Positions 6,303 through 13,820 of a stretch of DNA of 14,839 bases are shown here, one piece after another. Where the stretch lies: the NCBI RefSeq assembly GCF_014207845.1, contig NZ_JACHLC010000011.1, forward strand, positions 1 to 14,839, given 5' to 3'. The notes beneath the pieces were generated by a model. It was not told the DNA's origin, did not search any database, and saw only the letters and a list, made by a program, of their open reading frames with translations. Both the position numbers and the translations under genes were made by a program. The stretch is from Chryseobacterium shigense. GTDB lineage: Bacteria; Bacteroidota; Bacteroidia; Flavobacteriales; Weeksellaceae. Each line of letters starts with the position of its first letter. Positions within the stretch are counted from its first letter, which is position 1.

Positions 6303-7279
6303 TACAAAATATCTTTTATCCAGTGTGCAGATTTTAAAAATCGTTTTGCTGTATCGTCACCCCATTGCGCCCCATAATCAAATTCATAAATTCTACAGTT
6401 TTCATTTTTCAAAACGGCATGTACAATTTCTAAAAACATTTTTTTATCAATAATTGCGGATAGTTCTTGAAATTTATTATTCCAACTGGAGGTAGGATTA
6501 GCACCTCTGGCTGTATCGAAAAAACTAATTAACTGAATTTTTATCTCAAAATCATTCCAATTATCTTTAAATAAATCCAAATTCAAAATATCATTAATAA
6601 TCTTATAGCAACCTTGTTTATTTTCTACTTGAAAGTTTTTCAAATAGCCAATTAATTCGGAATCTGTTTCTGATACTAATTTTAAAATCTTTTTAAAACA
6701 AATAATATCATGATGATAGGTTTTCTGATATATAATATGCAGTATGTTTTTCAAAGTTTCAAACTTAACTTTGGAAGTAGCCTGTTTGAAAATACCACGA
6801 ACATTTTCTATTTTCAGTATATCTTCTAAAAAATTGCTGTTAGGAGAAACAAAATAGTTATCCTTGAGATAAATGGTAACATTGAAAAAATCCTCTGGTG
6901 AATAAACTAATTTCTTATCATTAACAAGTTTAGGTATCAAGTTCTCTCTAAGCAAAGCTCCTAACCTTGCTACATATAGCGATCTTAAAAAAGCACCATT
7001 GAATTCATTATTGTAATTCAATAATTTTGGAAGAATATATTTATAACTTTTCCTTTCGATTTCTGATGAAACAAGCTCGTTAAATTTGGCTTCTAATTCT
7101 TTTTCAGTTATTAATTGCTCTTCATGGCTACTCGTTGCTTCTTCATGTTTCAATAGTAATAAATCAAACCAAAATTGTATATTAATAAAATCACTTTCAG
7201 AAATATTTAGTCCTTTGGCTAAAATTTTTGATTTCGCCAGTTCATCATTTTTAAAAGTCAAATATGGATTATTGGTCAT
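6302..7279 (-). CDS. Hypothetical helical protein of the immunity-like block
   Basis: This 325-residue protein is predominantly helical by eye, with long runs of Leu, Ile, Lys and Glu and no signal peptide or membrane span. Its C-terminus carries a distinctive stretch (YEFDYGAQWGDDTAKRFLK, about 298-316) that recalls helical-repeat proteins where W..d.Ta..flk segments recur, as in DUF4132-like proteins; this is only a resemblance. It overlaps the upstream gene by four bases (ATGA) and shares one base with the next start (TAATG), so it is translated as part of a coupled chain. It is large for an immunity protein, and its function is unknown. Confidence 0.7.
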   Translation of the reverse strand: MTNNPYLTFKNDELAKSKILAKGLNISESDFINIQFWFDLLLLKHEEATSSHEEQLITEKELEAKFNELVSSEIERKSYKYILPKLLNYNNEFNGAFLRSLYVARLGALLRENLIPKLVNDKKLVYSPEDFFNVTIYLKDNYFVSPNSNFLEDILKIENVRGIFKQATSKVKFETLKNILHIIYQKTYHHDIICFKKILKLVSETDSELIGYLKNFQVENKQGCYKIINDILNLDLFKDNWNDFEIKIQLISFFDTARGANPTSSWNNKFQELSAIIDKKMFLEIVHAVLKNENCRIYEFDYGAQWGDDTAKRFLKSAHWIKDIL

Positions 7280-7884
7280 AGTTTTTTCGCATTTTTTGGG
7301 ACTTTACCTGCTAAAAATTCTTTTCTCTGTATTTCATCGCCTAAATCCATTTTAAAATTCGTCCATCCACCAAAAAAGTTTTTAACTGCCATATTCCATT
7401 CTCCTGTAACGTTGTCTGAAAATTGCCAAAGAATATGATAACCATCCTCATTTGAAAATCCTTCATTATCTGCCTGAAAAATCCCATCAACTTTACTCCA
7501 AATAACAGATTTGATAGTTTCAATAATAGAAAAATTTTCTTCTTTCATTGATGCATTAAGAAGTTGAAAGGCATAAATAACTTTTACTTTATCTAAATAT
7601 TTGTATAGCCATTTAGAAGCGGAAACTGGCTTATATTCTAAAATATCTTCTTTAAATTCTTCAATCTCTTCTTTGCCAACCCCTTCATTAGTTGTGTTAC
7701 GCTCAATTTGCATTAGATACTCATCATTCAAATTCGATACGTCAATAACAGTCCAATTATTTGGATTTTCATTTTTTTCAAGATTAAATTTAGCGGTTAA
7801 GCCGTTATCTTTTAATACACTAATAATTTCATCAAGATGAATCTTGTAGTCTGAAGTACCTAATATTCTAATATAATATGGCAT
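7276..7884 (-). CDS. Conserved immunity-like protein (MPYYIRILGT type)
   Basis: The 202-residue protein has a compact N-terminal strand-helix part (MPYYIRILGT, then KDNGLTAKF), a central helical part with PVSASKWLYKYLDKVKVIYAFQLLN (86-110) and a motif-rich end: FQADNEGFSNEDGYHILWQF (136-155) and GEWNMAVKNFFGGW (161-174). I recognise these blocks from a widespread uncharacterised family of cytoplasmic bacterial proteins often seen near toxin loci, with no known biochemistry. It starts 18 bases after the stop of the first downstream gene, the largest gap in this block, and overlaps the next gene by four bases. It could be a second immunity factor; that is contextual. Confidence 0.72.
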   Translation of the reverse strand: MPYYIRILGTSDYKIHLDEIISVLKDNGLTAKFNLEKNENPNNWTVIDVSNLNDEYLMQIERNTTNEGVGKEEIEEFKEDILEYKPVSASKWLYKYLDKVKVIYAFQLLNASMKEENFSIIETIKSVIWSKVDGIFQADNEGFSNEDGYHILWQFSDNVTGEWNMAVKNFFGGWTNFKMDLGDEIQRKEFLAGKVPKNAKKL

Positions 7885-7902
7885 TAGTCCTTTAAATATA
7901 TT

Positions 7903-8502
7903 CTAAATTTCTCTTAACAGATGAAGCATAAGATATTTTATATTATTCTTATTTTTGATTTGATTAGTGTCAAAATCATTTATAATTTCAACATTTTTAA
8001 TTAAACTATAACTTAAATCATCTCCTAAAATATTTTCTAATACTATATCTGCAATTGTATACTTTTCATCATCTTTAAAAGTATCTATATTATCTGCTTT
8101 AATGACAATTCCGAACGAGCCATCATCCAGCCTTAATAAAACATATTCCCAATTATCAACATTGATTTCTCTATCAAAACCAATATGATTTTTAAGTGAT
8201 AAGGAATAGTCCCATTTTTTCGGTGGTTTATAATAACAATATTCCCAATCTTTAAGTTTTGGTGCTGTTTTTATAATTTCTTTAGATACCGGTAATAATT
8301 CATTGTCTCCACCCGCAGAAATTATTAGCATATTCGGTTTTTCTATACCTTCTCGAATTTCCCAATTTAAATCAGCCAGAGATAATATTTTATCATTAAG
8401 CTCATCGATTAAGCCATTAGTAATTTTATCTGAAGATAATTCCAAATTATGGAATTCAAACCAATTCCAAAATTCTGATATATTATTGATGTTTTGGTCC
8501 AT
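7903..8502 (-). CDS. Probable cognate immunity protein of the RHS toxin
   Basis: This 199-residue acidic cytoplasmic protein begins inside the last codons of the toxin gene, with an overlap of 20 bases in another frame, so the two are made together. In polymorphic-toxin loci the gene directly after the toxin is usually the specific immunity gene. Visible blocks are FWNWF (11-15), LIISAGGD (59-66) and IIKTAPKLKDW (76-86). This arrangement occurs in a family of small uncharacterised proteins whose number I cannot name with confidence. The acidic character suits binding to the basic GIY-YIG-like nuclease tip. Direct binding is inferred from position. Confidence 0.75.
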   Translation of the reverse strand: MDQNINNISEFWNWFEFHNLELSSDKITNGLIDELNDKILSLADLNWEIREGIEKPNMLIISAGGDNELLPVSKEIIKTAPKLKDWEYCYYKPPKKWDYSLSLKNHIGFDREINVDNWEYVLLRLDDGSFGIVIKADNIDTFKDDEKYTIADIVLENILGDDLSYSLIKNVEIINDFDTNQIKNKNNIKYLMLHLLREI

Positions 8503-11500
8503 ATTTATTTTCTAAATCTTTCATTCGTTCAGGGGTAACTTCATTCCTTTTATTGTCGAGATTTTCAACACCTCCTTCTTTATCTATTGCTTTTTGCTCT
8601 TTATAAGCACCTTCTCCTGGATTTTTAGGATCATATTTATCTATTACTTCTGTTTCTCCACCTCTGTCTCTGCCATCCTTTGCACCTCTTCCTCTTTCTG
8701 CCGGACTACTACGCTTAGTTCTACCTACATACGGTTTACCACTTTCTGTTTGTTCTCCGGGAACTCTATAAATTTTTCCTGTTTCATTAGTAGCACTTTC
8801 TGTAACACTTTCAGGTTTTATATTTTCTGCGGTTTTATCCATCGTTCTGGGAGCAGTAGACTCACTACTACCATCAAATAGAGAATCGAAAAAATTTCCA
8901 ATTTTTTCCCAAAATCCTGGTGGAGAAGGTGGCATTGCTCTGCCTGTGATGACAACTTCTTCAATTGGAATAGGAGCCTCTCGAATCATCGTCTCTGCAA
9001 TAGTAGGTCTTACAGAAGAATTAGACATTACTAAAAACTCAAATGGCACCAATTCAAGCCCTTCTAATTCTCTACCACGACCAATTTTATTTTCCTGAAA
9101 TGCGAAAGGCGAATTGTAAGAATACTTTTCTGCTAACGGATCTATATTAAAGAACCTGCCCAGCTCCGGAATATTATTTCTCCATTTGAAAGAACCCCAT
9201 CCTGTTTCCTTTTGCCTTTCCTGACCTTGAAAACCGTAAGTGTAGCTTTGTAACTGCGTAAAAGTTCCGTTATAACCCTGATATTCCAGCCCAAAAGGAT
9301 AATAATTCGTTTCCCTGTCAATGGTAGCTGAGTTGTTTGAGTTGTAATAGGCTAATCTTACATTTCCCCAAATATCAGAATAATTGTAAACATATCTTTT
9401 CTTTTGATAGTCGTAATATCCTTCACTTGTTGGGAAAAATTGTAAACTGTTAAAATTCCCTTGTCCAAAATACTGAAAACCGTCAAGATAATCTGTGTCT
9501 TCATTAAGCATTAAACCACTTTTTGAAGCATAATAAGTGTACGCTTTCTTGAGCTTTACACCGTCTGCTCTATAAAAGAATTTGATATTATTGTTATTCT
9601 GAGAGAAAATAACATCTTTTGGCAGGTTCAGATAGTTGTAAGAAATGTTTGTTATTCCCTTATCAACGTGGTTTATCATATTTCCGTTAAGGTCATAAGC
9701 AATGGTATTACCTCCGTTTGGATAACCTAAATTATTACTACTGTTATCAGTGACATTAAGAAGTTGATTTCCTTTGTAAGAGCTGTAAACCAAATCATCA
9801 ATCAACATTGCAGTATTGTTGTAAGACTGGTATCGTTTAAGAGTTTGGATATTCCCATTCTCATCATAAGTCAAAAATTCTCCGTAGCCATTGGTTACAG
9901 GAACTGTTGCAAAGGGTTCAAGATAGGAAGCATCTGTAAGCCTGTCTAACTTGTCATATTTATAACCGTATCTTTTTAAAACGCTTCCGTTAGCTGTTTT
10001 CCAGTCAAACTCTGAAATACTACCATTATATTTTGCTAGTGCAAAAGATGATGAAACAGGATTGTCATATTTTAATTCAAAACCGAATAACTTATTATTA
10101 AAACTGGCTGGGTTATTAGGGTTATTTATTGAAGTTAGCCAACCTCTTATATTGTAAGTATAATCAATTGATTGCAGAGGAGTTCCTGTTGTGTTTCCAG
10201 TCTTTTTATTAATCTGTTGCCCAAGATCATTATAGGTATTTTCAGCCAGTAATTCCTCCTGCAAATTATCAACCTGATGATATTGTTTTAAAACTCTGTT
10301 TTGATTGTCATAAACAAATCTTTCCTTTACTTTTACTTCAGTATCATTGGCTGTCTTTTTATGGTAGATGTAGCTTTCCTGAACTAATCCTGTAAAATCC
10401 AGTTTGAATTCTTTATTGGTATACCCCCCTAAATGATTCACAGTTTTTAAGGCTACAGGTTTTCCTCTTTTATTATAGTAAGTATATGTTTTAGTCCAAT
10501 TATCATCATGAATATTTTTTACATAACTGGCTACCTGAAGACTTTTTGTTGAAGCATGATTATTTGCATCTAATGTCTGAGGAAGAGTATTCTGTCCTAA
10601 AATAGTCTGAGGAATTGCAGGAGCTTCTGTTGGGTAAGTATCATAATAATTTAAAGTAAGAATGGTCATGCTTCCGGTTGGAAAAGCATTCTTTGTATAG
10701 AAAACATTGATACCATTTAAATTAAACGGATCAGTTGCGCGTGTTTCGTTGTTACCTGCATTAGCCGTCATATTATTGAGGGCTGTCTGCATCTGTGATC
10801 TTGTGGCAGTATTGGCAAAGAACCCTGTATAAACAACTCGGTGAAATCCATCATATTTAGTAAAGATCCATCCCCTTTTTGTAAAGTTGTTATTTACAGT
10901 CCTTAAAACTGCATCCTGTGCTAATACTGGTCTGTCCTGTTTATCATATACTGTATATTGCCATCCTTTGCCCGGCAATTTTTTTTCGACTTCTCTATTC
11001 CAACCATCATACCTATATTGATAACATAAATCGTCCAAAATAGCCTGTGTAACAACATTTCCATTGTTTTTAATAAGTTTTACGGCTTTAGGGGGAATTA
11101 CAAACGCTTTATGATTATATTCATTGTAAACATAATAAGTATCAATATTTTGTGTACCATCCGTATTACGAATGAGAAGTATTTGTCCCTGTCCATTTAT
11201 GAACTTAATTACAGGGTTTCCGTCTTCATCGGTTACGGTTGTTTTATATAATTGAGATGCTTTATAGTGTCCGTTTTCAGAGTTGGGGTCTGTTGCAATG
11301 CTTATTACGGATGAAGTTGCTTCATTTACCCATGTCGTATTAGTTGTAAATTTTAAAACTTCTCCTGCGTTGTTTGCATCATACGTAATTTTTTCAGTAT
11401 GACCTGAACTCATTTTCCATGAATCACCAGCCTGTGCAATTTGCAAAACTCGGTCTAAAGGTGAATTTTCAATTTCTTTTTCTGCATAAGCGTTTGAAAC

Positions 11501-11833
11501 ACCATAATAGGAATTTGCTGTACTTTCATTTGTTATACCTGAGTGTATGGCAGAATTTAGAGTGCTTATAGGAGTGGGTAAAATTTCTTTTGTTATTCTC
11601 CCGAATCCATCATAAATGATTGGAGTTACTAAGTCTTTTCCGGTGGTGGTTGCTTTAACATTTACAATCTGTTTAGGTCTACCTAAACCATCATAGTAAG
11701 TTACTGCCTCAGATTTTTTGGTGCAATCTTCATTTAAACAAGTAATAGATTGAATGTAGTTTTCGGTTGGGGTAAGCTGTGCAAAAAACTGGCTGTATAC
11801 AAGGATCGCCAAGAATAATAAATTTTTTTTCAT
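8483..11833 (-). CDS. Secreted RHS/DUF6443 polymorphic toxin with GIY-YIG-like nuclease tip
   Basis: The 1116-residue protein begins with a signal peptide (MKKNLLFLAILVYSQFFA, cut before Q19). A DUF6443-like N-terminal region follows, with AVTYYDGLGRPKQ, and then many RHS/YD repeats (YDGFGRITKE, YDKQDRPVL, YDNQNRVLK, YDENGNIQT, YDLNGNM). The RHS core ends at about 892-925 with GRFFNIDPLAEKYSYNSPF and ENKIGRGRELEGLE. After a Pro- and Ser-rich linker, residues 1019-1116 form the toxin tip: KIY (1020-1022), PYVGRT (1034-1039), basic arginines (1041-1057), Glu1079 and NLDNKRNE (1091-1098). This is the order of a GIY-YIG (URI-fold, Tox-URI-like) nuclease. The RHS shell presumably encloses the tip until delivery. 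I see no T9SS sorting domain. It leads the cargo operon. Confidence 0.88.
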   Translation of the reverse strand: MKKNLLFLAILVYSQFFAQLTPTENYIQSITCLNEDCTKKSEAVTYYDGLGRPKQIVNVKATTTGKDLVTPIIYDGFGRITKEILPTPISTLNSAIHSGITNESTANSYYGVSNAYAEKEIENSPLDRVLQIAQAGDSWKMSSGHTEKITYDANNAGEVLKFTTNTTWVNEATSSVISIATDPNSENGHYKASQLYKTTVTDEDGNPVIKFINGQGQILLIRNTDGTQNIDTYYVYNEYNHKAFVIPPKAVKLIKNNGNVVTQAILDDLCYQYRYDGWNREVEKKLPGKGWQYTVYDKQDRPVLAQDAVLRTVNNNFTKRGWIFTKYDGFHRVVYTGFFANTATRSQMQTALNNMTANAGNNETRATDPFNLNGINVFYTKNAFPTGSMTILTLNYYDTYPTEAPAIPQTILGQNTLPQTLDANNHASTKSLQVASYVKNIHDDNWTKTYTYYNKRGKPVALKTVNHLGGYTNKEFKLDFTGLVQESYIYHKKTANDTEVKVKERFVYDNQNRVLKQYHQVDNLQEELLAENTYNDLGQQINKKTGNTTGTPLQSIDYTYNIRGWLTSINNPNNPASFNNKLFGFELKYDNPVSSSFALAKYNGSISEFDWKTANGSVLKRYGYKYDKLDRLTDASYLEPFATVPVTNGYGEFLTYDENGNIQTLKRYQSYNNTAMLIDDLVYSSYKGNQLLNVTDNSSNNLGYPNGGNTIAYDLNGNMINHVDKGITNISYNYLNLPKDVIFSQNNNNIKFFYRADGVKLKKAYTYYASKSGLMLNEDTDYLDGFQYFGQGNFNSLQFFPTSEGYYDYQKKRYVYNYSDIWGNVRLAYYNSNNSATIDRETNYYPFGLEYQGYNGTFTQLQSYTYGFQGQERQKETGWGSFKWRNNIPELGRFFNIDPLAEKYSYNSPFAFQENKIGRGRELEGLELVPFEFLVMSNSSVRPTIAETMIREAPIPIEEVVITGRAMPPSPPGFWEKIGNFFDSLFDGSSESTAPRTMDKTAENIKPESVTESATNETGKIYRVPGEQTESGKPYVGRTKRSSPAERGRGAKDGRDRGGETEVIDKYDPKNPGEGAYKEQKAIDKEGGVENLDNKRNEVTPERMKDLENKYGPKHQ

Positions 11834-11890
11834 ATTGTTTTTTTTGATGAGAACTATTTTTCAATAATGGGGGTAATTATAAATAAAAAT

Positions 11891-11909
11891 ATCTATTCCC
11901 GAAATAGGT
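11891..11909. promoter_or_regulatory. Imperfect 19-bp dyad upstream of the toxin gene
   Basis: ATCTATTCCCGAAATAGGT is an imperfect palindrome in which seven of nine arm positions pair. It lies about 60 bp upstream of the toxin start codon, where an operator would be expected. There is no regulator gene in the cargo to match it, so this is weak. Confidence 0.25.
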
Positions 11910-12017
11910 AAAAACACGGTTTTTTTGAGTTATACATTTGCCTGTAAAGCTATACCGGAACAGCGACAGAACGTGTCGTATTTTAAAATTATTCATACTG
12001 GGTTAATTTGTAGGCAC

Positions 12018-12102
12018 AAAAAAAGCGTGGAGCTATGTCTACTGCCTTAGAGGTACTGGCATACCCGAACACAAATAAACAAGCCCACGCCGGAGCGTGA
12101 GC
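12018..12102 (-). ncRNA. Structured RNA candidate with intrinsic terminator (possibly Flavo-1-like)
   Basis: Read on the minus strand, GCTCACGC and GCGTGGGC form an 8-bp stem (12095-12102 with 12083-12090) closed by a UCCG loop, an UNCG-type tetraloop. The same GCGTGGGC can instead pair with GCTCCACGC (12025-12033) to enclose about 50 bases, followed by seven T (12018-12024), an intrinsic terminator. Inside, GGTA and TACC form a small hairpin whose loop TGCC can pair with a later GGCA, a possible pseudoknot. The plus strand loses the wobble pair, the UNCG loop and the T run, so the minus strand is the likely sense. It lies 185 bases before the toxin start. It resembles my memory of the flavobacterial Flavo-1 motif, which I cannot verify. 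Confidence 0.6.
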
Positions 12103-12606
12103 ATTGCATATTCTTGTGTTCTTTGAAAGTGCCAGTTTTCTAAGACAAGAAAGCAAATGCTTTAATTTTTACCGTAAATGTTATTGGTGCGAATTTAAGA
12201 AAGATAAATTAAATATCCCTCCAGTGAAATTTTTCAGCCGTCACTTCCTCAGACTTCTCGTTTTTTCAAAACGCTTGTCGTTCGTTGCTCCTTAGTTCAA
12301 AATTTCTCAGGCGAAAAAAATACACAAAAATGGGTCAAAAAAATGGTGACTTTTTTAATGTAACAGAAGTTTCTGAAAGGCGGTGATACCTTGCGGAACA
12401 GACGATACCTGCAAAATTTATCTTTATCTCACAACCATGCTCCGAATGCGTCACAACTTTATTAGAACCCATGTAATATACTTGCAAATCCTTTATTCAT
12501 GGTGTTTATAGAGAATTGTAAAAATGTGTCCTTTCAGGAGAACTGGAGATTTTTTCTATTTGTCCTGAATAAATTAAGCAAAAAGGTAAAGGCTTTAATG
12601 TGATGT

Positions 12607-12614
12607 TATATTTG
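12607..12614 (+). promoter_or_regulatory. Possible -7 promoter box for the small membrane protein
   Basis: TATATTTG matches TAnnTTTG and lies about 70 bases before the start at 12682. No TTTG -33 box is visible at the right distance. The transcript would begin just before the TTCAGGG/CCCTGAA hairpin (12627-12647), which would then sit in the leader. Confidence 0.35.
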
Positions 12615-12649
12615 ACGTCAGCCGTTTTCAGGGGTTAAAACCCTGAACA

Positions 12650-12685
12650 ATGAAATTTTTTAAAAAAAGTTTCTTCCAAAAATGA
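12650..12685 (+). CDS. Possible 11-residue leader peptide
   Basis: A short frame encodes MKFFKKSFFQK, rich in Phe and Lys. Its stop overlaps the start codon of the following membrane-protein gene by four bases (ATGA). This overlap could couple their translation. It is too short to support by sequence alone and may be chance in AT-rich DNA. Confidence 0.25.
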   Translation: MKFFKKSFFQK

Positions 12686-12888
12686 TTTTTGAGAAAAAAC
12701 TAAATATTTATAATAAAGAAATGATTGATAAAATTTTAAACCAAAATAGTATGTTAGAAATTATCTTAGCGATCCTCATTGTAGGGATTTTAGTTCTATT
12801 CGGAATAGGACTGTTCAGAAAGAAAAAATTTAAAGGGTATCTTAAAATTTTTAATTTGTTTGAGGGAGGGTTTGAATCTGAAGATTAA
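12682..12888 (+). CDS. Small single-pass membrane protein
   Basis: The 68-residue product has one strong hydrophobic segment (about 24-45, with LEIILAILIVGILVLFGIGLF) followed by RKKKFK and a short acidic end. The positive residues after the segment suggest that the C-terminus stays in the cytoplasm. An internal ATG at 12721 would give a 55-residue form. I do not recognise a family. It lies between the cargo region and the partition genes and is convergent with the ParA-partner gene across a shared hairpin terminator. It could be a small toxin, a stability factor or an accessory of unknown role; nothing in the sequence decides between these. Confidence 0.5.
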   Translation: MIFEKKLNIYNKEMIDKILNQNSMLEIILAILIVGILVLFGIGLFRKKKFKGYLKIFNLFEGGFESED

Positions 12889-12900
12889 TTTTTTCGGGTT

Positions 12901-12922
12901 AAGGTGGGATTTTTCCCACCTT
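12901..12922. terminator. Shared hairpin terminator between convergent genes
   Basis: AAGGTGGGA (12901-12909) and TCCCACCTT (12914-12922) form a perfect 9-bp stem with a four-T loop. It sits 12 bases after the stop of the small membrane protein and 8 bases after the stop of the partition partner on the other strand. T runs after the stem are poor on both sides, but position and stem strength support a bidirectional terminator. Confidence 0.65.
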
Positions 12923-12930
12923 TCACCCTC

Positions 12931-13161
12931 TTATTTAAAATATTTTTCGTCAATAGCAGAGTTAATCAAATTTCTCACCGTTGTTTTTTGATCCAAAGCC
13001 ATTTGCTTTAATTGTTGCAGTTTTGTTTCAGGAAGCGAAAGTAAAAAAGTTTTTTCGATTGGTTTTATTATACCGTTCTTATTTTCCTGTATTGGTGTTA
13101 CTACCTTTTGAGAAAGGACTTTGCCTAATAAATTGCTTGTTGAATTATCTTTACTTTTCAT
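12931..13161 (-). CDS. parB: Ribbon-helix-helix partition partner of ParA
   Basis: The 76-residue protein has a flexible polar N-terminal part (1-37) and a C-terminal ribbon-helix-helix-like half: strand TFLLSLP (38-44), helix ETKLQQLKQMALDQ (45-58), turn, helix TVRNLINSAIDEKYF (61-75). Small proteins of this kind encoded after a short ParA act as centromere-binding and autorepressing partners (type Ib partition). The flexible N-terminus is where such proteins usually contact ParA. It starts 44 bases after the parA stop, across a repeat-rich gap that is its likely binding site. It is unrelated in sequence to classical ParB; the symbol denotes the role only. Confidence 0.75.
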   Translation of the reverse strand: MKSKDNSTSNLLGKVLSQKVVTPIQENKNGIIKPIEKTFLLSLPETKLQQLKQMALDQKTTVRNLINSAIDEKYFK

Positions 13162-13205
13162 ATATTTATATGTTTATATACGCATATATGTATATGTTTA
13201 TATGC
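13162..13205. repeat. Centromere/operator-like AT repeats between parA and its partner
   Basis: The 44-bp gap consists of alternating A/T sequence with two exact copies of TATATGTTTATAT (13167-13179 and 13191-13203), 24 bp apart. A third copy stands just upstream of parA (13790-13802). Repeats at a partition operon are the usual targets of a ribbon-helix-helix partner. Part of the similarity could come from low complexity. Confidence 0.55.
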
Positions 13206-13790
13206 TTATGCTAATACTGTTAAAATCTCATTTGTTAACGCTTCTATTTGTGATAGAGCTTTTTTATTATCTTCTACCCCATTATGCAGAGCTGAACGAG
13301 AGAAAGCAACCAAATCGGAAACCATTGTTTGAGCAACTTCAATATTGTATTCGCTTAACTGTGTTTTGATCTCATCTGTAAGTGTAGTATTGGGCTTAAC
13401 CATATTGAAGACAATAAGTGCCTTTTTCTCTCCTTTAGATTGTTTTACGATCTCAATAGTCGATCTAATTGCAAGAACATCAAAAACCCCTGCTTTTGTA
13501 GGTATAATAATTACATTCGCAAGGTTGCACAGCTCAGGCAGTTTATTGGATAGATAGGGGGGGGTGTCAATAAATACAAAATCAAAATCAGAATTTTTCA
13601 GTTCCGGTAATTTGTCTGGAGGAAGAACCGGAACAGGAGAGAAATTTTTAAAATCAGATAAAGACCCCTGAACATCCATATCAACAATACAAACCTTTGC
13701 TTTGTCTTTGAGGTTTACAGCAAGGTTATAGGTAAGCGTTGATTTGCCAACACCTCCTTTTTGGTGTGTAGTAAGAATAAAATAAGGCAT
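13206..13790 (-). CDS. parA: ParA-type partition ATPase (short form)
   Basis: This 194-residue protein is a deviant Walker ATPase that moves plasmid copies apart over the nucleoid. The deviant Walker A motif KGGVGKST is at 11-18, with the signature Lys11. Motif A' has VDMDVQGS (36-43) and the Walker B-like motif is FVFIDTPP (71-78). There is no N-terminal DNA-binding extension, so it belongs to the small ParA group whose operon is controlled by the partner protein instead. It follows rep by 40 bases, which contain its own promoter and a repeat. The start at 13790 (MPYFILTTHQKGG) puts the motif at the usual distance from the N-terminus. Confidence 0.9.
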   Translation of the reverse strand: MPYFILTTHQKGGVGKSTLTYNLAVNLKDKAKVCIVDMDVQGSLSDFKNFSPVPVLPPDKLPELKNSDFDFVFIDTPPYLSNKLPELCNLANVIIIPTKAGVFDVLAIRSTIEIVKQSKGEKKALIVFNMVKPNTTLTDEIKTQLSEYNIEVAQTMVSDLVAFSRSALHNGVEDNKKALSQIEALTNEILTVLA

Positions 13791-13820
13791 ATATGTTTAT
13801 ATGTATATATATTTATATGC
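13790..13820. repeat. AT repeats in the parA leader (operator-like)
   Basis: An exact TATATGTTTATAT copy (13790-13802) and a related TATATTTATATGC (13808-13820) fill the leader between the par promoter and the parA start codon. They match the two copies found between parA and its partner. Binding of the partner here would block transcription of both genes; that is inference. Confidence 0.5.

Larger units (their letters stand above)
11834..12681. other. Non-coding region upstream of the toxin operon
   Basis: This 848-bp stretch carries no convincing gene on either strand. From the toxin side it holds an imperfect 19-bp dyad (11891-11909), a short inverted repeat CGACA/TGTCG (11964-11978), the structured RNA candidate (12018-12102), an inverted repeat TTCAGGA/TCCTGAA (12533-12569), a -7 box (12607-12614) and a hairpin TTCAGGG/CCCTGAA (12627-12647). 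No clear TAnnTTTG promoter is visible just ahead of the toxin gene. I see nothing identifiable in 12120-12520. Confidence 0.5.

Noticed and set aside
8594..8881. 95-codon plus-strand frame inside the toxin tip
   Set aside because: It is antisense to the conserved toxin frame, and its Ser/Thr/Phe-rich product resembles no protein.
4988..11833. Cargo as a transposon or insertion sequence
   Set aside because: I found no transposase, integrase, terminal inverted repeats or target duplication at its edges.
12104..12295. 63-codon plus-strand frame in the non-coding region
   Set aside because: It has no recognisable domain, no promoter or coupling, and an odd Cys/Phe-rich composition; it also begins at the edge of the structured RNA.
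12120..12520. Remnant of a degraded gene
   Set aside because: No frame shows a recognisable protein motif, so a pseudogene call would be unsupported.
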